Positions 1-7,247 of a DNA stretch of 33,705 bases are shown in pieces. How positions within the stretch are numbered: position 1 is the first letter of the stretch; each line of letters starts with the position of its first letter. The DNA comes from Candidatus Zhuqueibacterota bacterium. Lineage in GTDB: Bacteria; Zhuqueibacterota; QNDG01; JABMRT01. The position numbers and the translations under genes were made by a program. A model generated the notes under the pieces. That model was not told the DNA's origin. It searched no databases and worked only from the letters and a program-made list of their open reading frames with translations. The stretch is taken from positions 1 through 33,705 of the forward strand of contig JABMRT010000129.1 in NCBI GenBank assembly GCA_013202295.1, written 5' to 3'.

Positions 1-16
1 CCCTTTTAATATCCAC

Positions 17-1405
17 TTATTTCATCAGTATCATTTTCTTCATATCGGAATAACTGCCTGATTGAATTTTACAGAAATAAATTCCTGAGACGAGTTTATG
101 CGAATCGAATAGTATTTGATGGGATCCGGCATTCAATTCTTGATTCATCAAAGTATAGACAACCTGTCCAGCTACATTGAAGATTTGAACAGTAGTATGC
201 TCTGCTTTCTCCAGTGTAAATGAGATTGTTGTACTTGGATTAAACGGATTGGGATAATTTTGAAGTAATGCAAATCCCTCAGGTGCATTTGCCACAGGCA
301 TGTCAACGGCATCTGGGTTAGCAAGAGCCCCCACCAATTCAAGATCAAAACTGATGTCTGAACTCGTAGCGTTAGTTTGATGTATTTCGACAGCAATTAA
401 ATTCGTGCCTGGAAGCAGATCTTGAGTATCCTCGACCGAACTTGATTCTGAATCATCATCATCGGGGGTGAAAGTCAGATAATAGATGTCACCTTCCGGC
501 ATGTTGATCCGCTCAACCTCATACCCATTGAAATAAATCACGGCACCATCATCATATTTTACTGAAAGGATTAACTCTGAATACCGGTCAGGATCAGGCA
601 AATCAAAACTGTATCTGAAATAGGTTGTCGGATATTTATTCGAATCATCGGATCCATAACTGACCACTGTTGCTTCATCGCCATCGCCATATCCTAATTC
701 GCCAGGACCTGATGCCCAACCTGAATCGTCAAATTCCGGTTCAATCCAGTCGAAACCCTGATCCGAGCCATCATCCAGATAATTCCATACTGAACCGGGA
801 TTCACGATAGGTTCAATGACTGCTGCCGAGCCAACCAGTTGAAGATCAAAACTAAGATCTGAACTTGAACCCCCTACCTGATGTACTTCAACAGCCATTA
901 CATTCGTCCCTGCGACAAGATTTGAAGCATCTTCAAAGGATTCAGCAATTACGTTTTCATGGTCGGTTGGGGTCTCTGTCAGATAATCAATGAGTCCCTC
1001 AGGCAAGTTTATCCGTTCAATTTCGACACCATTCAGATAGACGACAGCACCATCATCATGAAGAACTTGTAAAGACAGGCTTGAAATTTCCGAAGGATCC
1101 GCAACCTCGAAAGTATGCCGGAAATAATAGGTGATGTATTTATTATCGGAGTCAGGCCCATATTCTATGACAGTCGCTTCATCACCATCGCCATACCCTA
1201 GCTGAGCAAAGTCAAGGCCCCAGTTTGAATCATCAAAGGCTGGATCAATCCATGCTGTACCCTGGTCTGTTCCATCATCCAAATAGGTCCATTCAGAACC
1301 CATTTCGATCAGAGTTGTCTGTGCTGTCAACTGATTGATTCCCAGAAAAATCAATGATACTAAGATGAAGCTTGTTATGAACATGTTCGCATTTTTCTTG
1401 TTCAT
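17..1405 (-). CDS. T9SS-sorted protein with two tandem jelly-roll-like domains
   Basis: Predicted exported protein of 462 residues. A signal peptide (about residues 1-29, ending LTAQ) is followed by two copies of a roughly 165-residue domain (about 30-195 and 200-370). Each copy opens with W-x-YLDDG-x-DQG, then D-x-FDDS-x-W, ELGYGDGDEATV, YFR, DDGAV-x-Y-NG-x-E-x-ER and GTN-x-x-AVE-x-HQ. This pattern is known from galactose-binding-like jelly-roll modules in secreted FCB and Planctomycetes proteins. The C-terminus (about 385-462) is a type A T9SS sorting domain with QNYPNPFNPSTTISF and GIYF, ending KKMILMK, so the protein is probably exported by T9SS and anchored or released at the surface. 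The start at 1405 is chosen because TGGGAGGAAAAAATC lies directly before the ATG; an in-frame upstream start at 1447 has no such site and would spoil the signal peptide. Ligand and enzymatic role are unknown; no catalytic motif is seen. Confidence 0.85.
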   Translation of the reverse strand: MNKKNANMFITSFILVSLIFLGINQLTAQTTLIEMGSEWTYLDDGTDQGTAWIDPAFDDSNWGLDFAQLGYGDGDEATVIEYGPDSDNKYITYYFRHTFEVADPSEISSLSLQVLHDDGAVVYLNGVEIERINLPEGLIDYLTETPTDHENVIAESFEDASNLVAGTNVMAVEVHQVGGSSSDLSFDLQLVGSAAVIEPIVNPGSVWNYLDDGSDQGFDWIEPEFDDSGWASGPGELGYGDGDEATVVSYGSDDSNKYPTTYFRYSFDLPDPDRYSELILSVKYDDGAVIYFNGYEVERINMPEGDIYYLTFTPDDDDSESSSVEDTQDLLPGTNLIAVEIHQTNATSSDISFDLELVGALANPDAVDMPVANAPEGFALLQNYPNPFNPSTTISFTLEKAEHTTVQIFNVAGQVVYTLMNQELNAGSHQILFDSHKLVSGIYFCKIQSGSYSDMKKMILMK

Positions 1406-1527
1406 GATTTTTTCCTCCCAAATTAGATGATTCTTACTCAAGAACATTCAGACGATTAAATGTAAAATATACTTTTATTAAGATCCACTTTTTATTTCTG
1501 GATACATTTATTTGCAAATAAAAAATA

Positions 1528-1557
1528 ATCCTCTTCCCGAAATGTCAGGAAGAGGAT
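1528..1557 (-). terminator. Rho-independent-type hairpin after the 1631-3382 gene
   Basis: A 10-bp perfect stem (ATCCTCTTCC at 1528-1537 paired with GGAAGAGGAT at 1548-1557) with a 10-base loop. On the minus strand it is followed by a T-rich run (ATTTTTTATTT). It lies downstream of the minus-strand gene ending at 1631 and upstream of the gene starting at 1405. A second, weaker 7-bp hairpin (1586-1592 with 1601-1607) sits just before it. Confidence 0.8.
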
Positions 1558-1630
1558 AAAAGGAAATGCATCGGTTAATAATTATAGAATGGATTATTCC
1601 CCATTCTGTGAATGTGTCACAGATCCTATT

Positions 1631-3382
1631 CTATTTTACCAATAACATCTTCCTGCTTTCAATATGATTTCCGGTCTGTAACTGATAGATATAAATACCA
1701 GATTCAACCTGAAGACCAGCCAGATTCGTTCCATCCCATTGAACAGAATGATGGCCATTTTGCTGTGTTTGATCCATCAACACTGCTACTGTTTGACCCA
1801 GTGAATTAAACACACTCAGTTTGACATGCGCTGATTTTTCCAGATCAAAATAGATTGTGGTTTCGGGATTGAATGGATTTGGATAATTCTGGAGCAAAGC
1901 GCATTCAGTGGGCAGTGTCTCGATTACAGGATCCACACTGGTTGCAACTTCAGTATTGATACGGGCAGAGACGTTATCCGCGCCACCTGTAATGCCGTCA
2001 TAGTTTTTATATGCAGGCCAGATAGGACCGTCGAAATATTTCTCACCCGGTGTGTCATCGCCAAGATCATCCGTATCCGGGACAAATCCGGTTGCTACCA
2101 CTTCAACCGGTGTGCCATCTTCTGCCAACTCGGTTAACATTGTAAAAATACTGGCTGAGTAGTCTGAAATTTTTGTTAATTCACCGCGGAATCGATACCA
2201 GGTATCCGGATAAAGCTCGGGTAAATCCACGATGCTGGGTCTTTTATCATCAGCACTGAGACCATCCCAATATCCTTCTATATTTAAACCACTGGCGCCG
2301 CTGCCACCGGGATCACACTGAAGTCCCATGATGTTGGAAGACCCAATATCCGTATCACTGATAAACCAGCCAACTCGATCATCATCAAACTGACCTGCTG
2401 CATCGGTTTGAACGTCTATTTCAACAGTGATCTTTTGGAAGTCCGGATCGGTCCAGTCAAACGGATGGGCAGTCCAGACGATGATATTATCATTGGCAGC
2501 GACTCCAGGAGTGCCGTCAATACCTGCGTCTGCTGTGATAGGTGAAGCATCGTCACTGAACCAGTCCGCGTGCTCATTTAAGGTAACACCATCGGCAAAA
2601 CCAATATCGAAACTTTCAAAAAATGAATTCGAAATTATTACAATTTCAAATGAAGCGTTGTCTGCTGCGCCTTCTATGCCGTCATAGTTTTTGTATGCGG
2701 GCCAGATGGGGCCGGCAAAATACTTGGCATTCGGTGCATCGTCGCCAAGCAGGCTGGTATCTTCGACATATCCGGTTCCCACGACATCAAAGGGATTACC
2801 GTCTCCATCCAATTCAGTCAGCATCACAAAAATTTTCGCCGAACCATCTGTGAGTTTCATGATTTCCGCACGAAAGCGATGCCAGGAATTGGCATTAAGT
2901 ACAGGCAAATCCGCGATAAGCGGCCTTTTGTCATCTTCAGTGACACCATCCCAATAGCCTTCTATGGCAAAACCACTGCCGCCTGGATCGAGTTGAAGTC
3001 CAAAAATATTGGAAGAACTTTTGCTGACATCAGAAATCATCCATCCGATGCGATCATCATCAAATGCACTGCTTGCATCGGTTTGAAAGTCCATCTCTAC
3101 GATGATCCCGCAAACGTCCGGATCGGTCCAATCAAACGGATGTGCTGTCCATGTGCAAATCGCATCGCCTGGTGCCAGGCCGTTTGATCCGGCCACACCG
3201 ATACCCGCCGTGATAACAGGACCAGTTCCATTTTCATCAAACCAGTCTGCATGGTTTCCTATAGCGGTATCTAACGTAAAACCTGTTTCAAAATCTTCTG
3301 ATACGATCATCTGAGCAAAAATCAATTGCGTGAATAACAGAGTAAACACAATCATAAATCCGCATACTTTTCTCTTTCCCAT
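1631..3382 (-). CDS. T9SS-sorted protein with two tandem copies of an unassigned lectin-like domain
   Basis: Predicted exported protein of 583 residues. A signal peptide (about 1-24, ending LIFAQ) is followed by two copies of a roughly 220-residue domain (about 28-250 and 254-475). Shared blocks include HADWF, WTAHPFDWTDPD, FDDDR-x-GW-x-ISD, SSNI-x-GLQ, DPGGSG, IEGYWDG, DDKRP, RFR, MLTEL and GPIWPAYKNYDGI. The aromatic-rich beta pattern suggests a concanavalin-A-like sandwich, but I do not recognise the family and that fold is a guess. The C-terminus (about 500-583) is a type A T9SS sorting domain (QNYPNPFNPETTIYF, SGIYIYQL, ending RKMLLVK), so secretion by T9SS is likely. AAGGGGAGGTAAGA precedes the ATG and fixes the start. 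It appears to have its own promoter at about 3423-3449 and a terminator at 1528-1557, so it is probably monocistronic. Confidence 0.85.
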   Translation of the reverse strand: MGKRKVCGFMIVFTLLFTQLIFAQMIVSEDFETGFTLDTAIGNHADWFDENGTGPVITAGIGVAGSNGLAPGDAICTWTAHPFDWTDPDVCGIIVEMDFQTDASSAFDDDRIGWMISDVSKSSSNIFGLQLDPGGSGFAIEGYWDGVTEDDKRPLIADLPVLNANSWHRFRAEIMKLTDGSAKIFVMLTELDGDGNPFDVVGTGYVEDTSLLGDDAPNAKYFAGPIWPAYKNYDGIEGAADNASFEIVIISNSFFESFDIGFADGVTLNEHADWFSDDASPITADAGIDGTPGVAANDNIIVWTAHPFDWTDPDFQKITVEIDVQTDAAGQFDDDRVGWFISDTDIGSSNIMGLQCDPGGSGASGLNIEGYWDGLSADDKRPSIVDLPELYPDTWYRFRGELTKISDYSASIFTMLTELAEDGTPVEVVATGFVPDTDDLGDDTPGEKYFDGPIWPAYKNYDGITGGADNVSARINTEVATSVDPVIETLPTECALLQNYPNPFNPETTIYFDLEKSAHVKLSVFNSLGQTVAVLMDQTQQNGHHSVQWDGTNLAGLQVESGIYIYQLQTGNHIESRKMLLVK

Positions 3383-3422
3383 TCTTACCTCCCCTTCATT
3401 GTGGTTTAAGAAAACATCCTAA

Positions 3423-3449
3423 ATTATAACGCGCTCAACATGTTTCCAA
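3423..3449 (-). promoter_or_regulatory. Candidate promoter of the 1631-3382 gene
   Basis: Read on the minus strand, TTGGAA (3449-3444) is followed after 15 bases by a perfect TATAAT (3428-3423), about 40 bases before the start codon at 3382. The spacer is short for a sigma-70 promoter and the -35 box is 4 of 6, so the call rests mainly on the -10 box. The surrounding 3450-3560 is very AT-rich. Confidence 0.4.
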
Positions 3450-3600
3450 TCACCTCCTTATTAATATTGATCATTTATAGAATGATTATTAAATACTATA
3501 TAATATTAATAATAATTTCAAGAGGTTTATTGATGTTATTTAATATTGTGATGAAGTATATTTTTGGGATTCTAGTATGGGATCAGCGATAGGGAGTGTA
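3450..3600. other. AT-rich intergenic stretch with no gene
   Basis: Together with 3383-3449 and 3601-3700 this makes a gap of about 318 bases without a gene. The middle part is strongly AT-rich with short homopolymer runs. I see no open frame with a ribosome binding site and no RNA gene in it. It lies between the candidate promoter of the 1631-3382 gene and the nested hairpins at 3601-3703. Confidence 0.5.
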
Positions 3601-3703
3601 TAATTGATCGCGCCAGGGTTCCGATCCTGGTGCGCATGATATGGGAGGATTGAATCCTCCTGATTGTTACGCCCAAAGATGGGAATCTTTGGGCGATCAA
3701 TTA
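3601..3703 (-). other. Nested multi-hairpin element at the 3' end of the Smr gene
   Basis: Three hairpins lie in series. GCGCCAGG-type at 3610-3635 (imperfect, one 2-base bulge). GGAGGAT (3644-3650) with ATCCTCC (3654-3660), perfect. CGCCCAAAGAT (3670-3680) with ATCTTTGGGCG (3685-3695), a perfect 11-bp stem with a 4-base loop. All three are enclosed by an outer inverted repeat TAATTGATCGC (3601-3611) and GCGATCAATTA (3693-3703). The outer arm includes the stop codon of the Smr gene. No T-run follows any stem, so this is not a standard intrinsic terminator; it may be a terminator, an mRNA-stabilising structure or a structured RNA. Confidence 0.55.
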
Positions 3704-3997
3704 CTTTAATTCAACTATAGTTGCGCCCCATCCTCCAGAACTGGGCGAGGCATCGGAGAATGATACAACATCCTTATGATTTTCCAGCACCTGATGGACT
3801 TCCCATTTCAATCGACTTTTACCCTTGCCGTGAATGATCCGCAACTGTTTCAACTGAAGCGTTCTCGCATTTTCAATGAAGGCATTTACAACTTCCTCGA
3901 TCTGTTCGGGGAAAAAGCCGTGCAGATCCAGTACATCGGTCACCTCGATTTTGTCCGGAATTCCTTCTGGAATCGGGAAGTGGTTCTTCAGGCTCAA
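3701..3997 (-). CDS. Smr-domain protein (MutS2 C-terminal-like)
   Basis: A 98-residue protein that is essentially one Smr domain. The two hallmark motifs are present: LDLHG (residues 23-27) and HGKG (56-59), the latter followed by a K/R-rich stretch and ending GGWGATIVELK. Smr domains are DNA- or RNA-binding and often nick nucleic acid. Here there is no MutS2 ATPase part, as in the small stand-alone Smr proteins known from many bacteria. The start is a TTG at 3997; AAAGAGGA lies 11-12 bases upstream and overlaps the end of the gene before it (stop at 4003). The 5-base gap suggests translational coupling with that gene. No ATG gives a better start without losing the N-terminal part. The substrate is unknown. 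The 3' end runs into the nested hairpins at 3601-3703. Confidence 0.85.
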   Translation of the reverse strand: MSLKNHFPIPEGIPDKIEVTDVLDLHGFFPEQIEEVVNAFIENARTLQLKQLRIIHGKGKSRLKWEVHQVLENHKDVVSFSDASPSSGGWGATIVELK

Positions 3998-4002
3998 TAA
4001 TT

Positions 4003-4452
4003 CTATTCCTCTTTATGGATGGTAATAAGAACAGCAGATTGAAATGGAATGGAGAAGACGATATTTGTCCCCTCTTTAATATAGAAAGGATTGGGACTGT
4101 TTTGATCCAGTGTATAAAGCACAGGATCGGGAGGTGCGGCATAGACTGTGCTGTCATTGTAATCTCCCGGTTCGTCCGAGCCACCAGCAAGCGCGGTCAT
4201 TGTGACCTGATTGCCATAGTCCCGTGAATGGAAATTACAGATATAGGTTCCAGCTGATACGAGCTTATCCTGATCGTCCCTGCCATCCCAAAAAATGGAG
4301 TAATTGCCGGTTCCGACCTGACCTTCAACCAATGTGCGAACCAGTGTCTCCTTCTGCTCTTCTGATAAGGGATCACTGCAGTGGAGTGAGATGAACAGTA
4401 CTCCAAAAATGATTAATAGAGATGTTTGTGTTTTCCAGTATATGGATTTCAT
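4003..4452 (-). CDS. Small exported protein with apparently permuted FlgD-like/T9SS sorting-domain halves
   Basis: A 149-residue protein. A hydrophobic N-terminal segment (about 9-24) is followed by Cys25-Ser-Asp, which suggests a lipoprotein, although the preceding SLH is not a classic lipobox. Residues 35-88 resemble the second half of the FlgD-like/T9SS sorting domain (RTLVEGQVGTGNYSIFWDG, then LVSAGTYICNF). Residues 111-146 resemble its first half (LYTLDQNSPNPF, then GTNIVFSIPF and AVLITI) and the protein stops there. In the other three sorting domains of this window the order is the reverse. No second copy of either half is present and no reading frame continues the C-terminus, since the Smr gene begins 5 bases later. 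The role is unknown; surface assembly is only a guess. The start is the ATG at 4452. Confidence 0.7.
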   Translation of the reverse strand: MKSIYWKTQTSLLIIFGVLFISLHCSDPLSEEQKETLVRTLVEGQVGTGNYSIFWDGRDDQDKLVSAGTYICNFHSRDYGNQVTMTALAGGSDEPGDYNDSTVYAAPPDPVLYTLDQNSPNPFYIKEGTNIVFSIPFQSAVLITIHKEE

Positions 4453-4494
4453 GATAATAATTGCTCTTTAAGATTCTATGCTGTCATGTATGAG

Positions 4495-4526
4495 ATTTCT
4501 CACCCCAATAAATTGGGGTGAGAAAT
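4495..4526 (-). terminator. Long perfect hairpin after the S9 peptidase gene
   Basis: A 14-bp perfect stem: ATTTCTCACCCCAA (4495-4508) paired with TTGGGGTGAGAAAT (4513-4526), loop TAAA. It sits 13 bases beyond the stop codon of the S9 peptidase gene and ahead of the next minus-strand gene (start 4452). There is no T-run after it on the minus strand, so it is either a terminator of the hairpin-only type or a 3'-end protecting structure. Confidence 0.6.
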
Positions 4527-4539
4527 GACAAGAGTAGTG

Positions 4540-6552
4540 TTATTTATTCCACTGATCAATCCAGTCCAATACAGTTTGCCACCAGATCTGGGCGTTTTGC
4601 GGTTTGTTGACAAAATGGCCTTCGTCTCCAAAATACAGAAAACGTGAGGGCACATGCATACGTTGGAGCGCAGTGAACATCTGCAGTCCCTGTTCTATAG
4701 GAACTCGGAAATCCTGCTCGCCATGAACAACCAGCATCGGAGTTTTAAAATCCTTTGCGGAGCGAAGCGGTGACCACCGTTCATAATACCGCGTGTTCTC
4801 ATACGGTGTGCCATCAAATTCCCATTCAGGGAACCAGAGTTCCTCCGTCGTTCCATAAAATGAGTAGGGATTGGATAATCCTGCATGTGAGACGAGGCAG
4901 GTAAACCGATCGGTATGTCCGGCGATCCAGTTGACCATATACCCGCCATAGGATGCACCTGCCGCACTGATCCGGTTGCCATCGATGAAGCGATATTTCT
5001 TTAGTACGAAATCCAGTCCGCTCATAAGATCGCGGTAGGGCACACCCCCCCAATTTTTGGAGACTGCATTGCAGAATTCCTGACCGTATCCCTTGGATCC
5101 TCTCGGATTGATCATCACAACCACAATCCCGCGTGATGCGAAAAGCTGGGCGTTCCAGCGATAGTGAAACTCGTCTTCCCAAGCGCCTTGAGGACCGCCG
5201 TGAATGAGTAGAATAGCGGGATAAGTACGGGCCGGATCAAAAGCGGGGGGCTTGACGAGAAAGCCATGGACCAGCTTGCTGTCCGAGCTTGGAAACCAAA
5301 ACTCCTCAGCCGGATTCATTTCAAGCCGGCTCATCCTGGTGCGGTTTGTATAGGTGATTTGAAATGTGCGGTCACCCTCATCATTGCTGCTGAAGATTTC
5401 ATGCGGCATGTGTGTATGAGATCGCACGAAATAAAGCCTGCTCTCATCCGGTGCGATGGAAAGCCGGGTGTTGCTCCCCTGATGCACGAGTCCCTTTATT
5501 TTTCGATTTTTCAATTGGACGCGGAAGATGACAATTCGGCCCTGATTGCCTGCGGTAAAGTAGATGAAGTCGCTGGAGGGCGCCCACCTGATTTCGTCGA
5601 TATCCAGATCAAAGCTGGCTGTGAGGTTTGTGCTGGTGCGTTTTTCCCGATTATACAACATCAAGTCATACTGATCGGCTTCGAAACCAGGACGCTGCAT
5701 GGCCCGATAAGCGATGAATTTGCCATCCGGTGAATAGACCGGCTGGTTGTCATTGCCGAGATTTGGCGTGATGCGCCGAATCGATCCGCCCTTTGATGAG
5801 GCGGTATAAATGTCATTATTGGTGGATAGCGCTTCGAGTGAGTCCGTCTTGCGCACAAAAGCGATCTCCTTACCATCCGGAGAAAAATTGAAATCATGGT
5901 CACTGCCCAGACTGATTGGAGGAATATCGTGCTCTCCTGAAGAGATGTGCCATGATGCACCTCCTGTGGCTGGCATGATATTGAGATATGACCGTTTGCT
6001 GTTGCGCCAGGAGTTCCAGTGCCGGAAGAACAAATCATCGATCACGCGGACGTTTTCATTCTTGTATTGCATCACATCGGTGGTGTCTTGATTCATTTCG
6101 GGGACAAGTTCCTGCGTTGTATATGCGAAATATTGGCCGTCTGGGGACCAGTTGAATTGTTCCACATCTACATCCAATGCTGTAATCTGCTGAGATTCGC
6201 CGCCATCCATGGGCAGAACGTGAATCTGACGACTGCCGCTTCGATCTGAGATGAACGCGAGAATTGAACCGTCCGAACTGAAGCATGGACTGCCATCATA
6301 ACCCGCATAGGTAGTCAACTGCCGTTCATTGCCGCCCATGTTGCTGACAAGGTAGATATCTGTATTCTGGCTGTTCTTTTCTATGTTATATTGTTTCACC
6401 TCGTAGGCCAGCCATTCTCCATCCGGAGAGAGGACCATGGAACCGATGCGTTTCATCTCCCACATATCGACACTTGTGATGGCTCGTTTTTGTCCGAATC
6501 CCAATGCAGGAATGAACATGCATGCCAATACAATTTTAATGAAATGTTTCAT
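4540..6552 (-). CDS. S9 family prolyl oligopeptidase-like peptidase
   Basis: A 670-residue exported serine peptidase of the prolyl oligopeptidase/acylaminoacyl-peptidase family. After a signal peptide (about 1-20, ending GFGQ), residues 30-400 hold WD40-like (PD40) beta-propeller repeats with the pattern SPDG-x-x-(I/L/F)-A(F/Y). These usually gate access of short peptides to the active site. Residues 420-670 are the alpha/beta hydrolase domain. The triad is visible: Ser534 in GASYGG, Asp614 in HGEQDFRVP and His646 in GDEGHF, with the oxyanion-region HGGPQG upstream. Length fits the family. It probably cleaves peptides in the periplasm. AGGAT precedes the ATG by about 11 bases. It lies 33 bases after the pyruvate-kinase-like gene, so the two are probably co-transcribed, and the hairpin at 4495-4526 ends the unit. 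Confidence 0.9.
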   Translation of the reverse strand: MKHFIKIVLACMFIPALGFGQKRAITSVDMWEMKRIGSMVLSPDGEWLAYEVKQYNIEKNSQNTDIYLVSNMGGNERQLTTYAGYDGSPCFSSDGSILAFISDRSGSRQIHVLPMDGGESQQITALDVDVEQFNWSPDGQYFAYTTQELVPEMNQDTTDVMQYKNENVRVIDDLFFRHWNSWRNSKRSYLNIMPATGGASWHISSGEHDIPPISLGSDHDFNFSPDGKEIAFVRKTDSLEALSTNNDIYTASSKGGSIRRITPNLGNDNQPVYSPDGKFIAYRAMQRPGFEADQYDLMLYNREKRTSTNLTASFDLDIDEIRWAPSSDFIYFTAGNQGRIVIFRVQLKNRKIKGLVHQGSNTRLSIAPDESRLYFVRSHTHMPHEIFSSNDEGDRTFQITYTNRTRMSRLEMNPAEEFWFPSSDSKLVHGFLVKPPAFDPARTYPAILLIHGGPQGAWEDEFHYRWNAQLFASRGIVVVMINPRGSKGYGQEFCNAVSKNWGGVPYRDLMSGLDFVLKKYRFIDGNRISAAGASYGGYMVNWIAGHTDRFTCLVSHAGLSNPYSFYGTTEELWFPEWEFDGTPYENTRYYERWSPLRSAKDFKTPMLVVHGEQDFRVPIEQGLQMFTALQRMHVPSRFLYFGDEGHFVNKPQNAQIWWQTVLDWIDQWNK

Positions 6553-6585
6553 GTGATTTTTATCCTGAAATTTAACAGAGAATAT

Positions 6586-7152
6586 TTAACGGATCCAAGG
6601 TTTGCAGAGTATGCCCTGCAATTGCATGTCAAAGAAAGAAAAGGTGTTTGTCGGCCGGATGACTGCTGCTGTATCCGTGCCGTGCGCTGATCCCGCTACA
6701 GATATAACAGATTCATCGGTTCTGATCAAACCCGCATCTGTCGCCATCATTGCGATTTCTACAGCGACCTTGATGCCCTCACCCATGATTCGCAATGTAT
6801 TGGCGATGATATCCTCCAGCCCATGGGTTCCGAACTTCAGTCTCAGCCCTCTGCCCACACCTGCAAACGCGTGAGGACAGGTGAGTAGCACTCCGCCGTT
6901 GGCTTCTATATGGCTGCGGTATTCGGGAAGCATCTCCTGTTCATTCTCAGAATTGAATCCGGTTGCATGACTGACAACCACAATCCGGTGAGATTGAAAT
7001 TGATCCACAGCCAGGGCGCCGGTTTTTCCGCTGGTGCTGGCCACAAGAAGGGTTCCGATAGACAGACGGTCGGCCCACTCCTTTACCAGTTTCAGAGTTT
7101 GCTCAGTGTTTTCTGATCCGGGCTTGTCGAAGTAAGTTGTTTGGAGATCCAT
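6586..7152 (-). CDS. Stand-alone pyruvate kinase alpha/beta (C-terminal) domain protein
   Basis: A 188-residue protein matching the pyruvate kinase C-terminal domain alone: TLLVAST-SGKTGA near residue 35-47, then VVVSHATGF, HAFAGVGRGL, and the end AGSAHGTDTAAVIRPTNT. The catalytic barrel is absent. Such single-domain proteins are known in archaea and bacteria but their reaction is not established; a ligand-binding or phosphate-sensing role is possible. A GGAG ribosome binding site lies 8 bases before the ATG. Its neighbours on the same strand are the CAP-domain gene upstream (95-base gap) and the S9 peptidase downstream (33-base gap). No signal peptide is visible, so it should be cytoplasmic, unlike both neighbours. 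Confidence 0.8.
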   Translation of the reverse strand: MDLQTTYFDKPGSENTEQTLKLVKEWADRLSIGTLLVASTSGKTGALAVDQFQSHRIVVVSHATGFNSENEQEMLPEYRSHIEANGGVLLTCPHAFAGVGRGLRLKFGTHGLEDIIANTLRIMGEGIKVAVEIAMMATDAGLIRTDESVISVAGSAHGTDTAAVIRPTNTFSFFDMQLQGILCKPWIR

Positions 7153-7247
7153 ATGTTTTCTCCGAAAAAAATAAATGAATCAGGAGTCGAACGGAAATTT
7201 ATGAAAATTCCAAAGCAAAACAAAAAGAATTATATAGAATTTTCGCC

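Noticed and set aside
1406-1447. Upstream in-frame start for the first T9SS cargo protein.
   Set aside because: It would put charged residues before the signal peptide; the GGAGG site serves the ATG at 1405.
3610-3635. The GGTTCCGATCC-like loop resembles a tRNA T-arm, raising the idea of a tRNA remnant or attachment site.
   Set aside because: The loop does not fit the T-loop consensus and no other tRNA arms are nearby; the stem is explained by the hairpin itself.
3873-4190. A frame overlapping the end of the permuted-domain gene and the Smr gene might have completed the sorting domain after a frameshift.
   Set aside because: Its translation does not resemble the missing half, and the Smr gene has its own ribosome binding site and start there.
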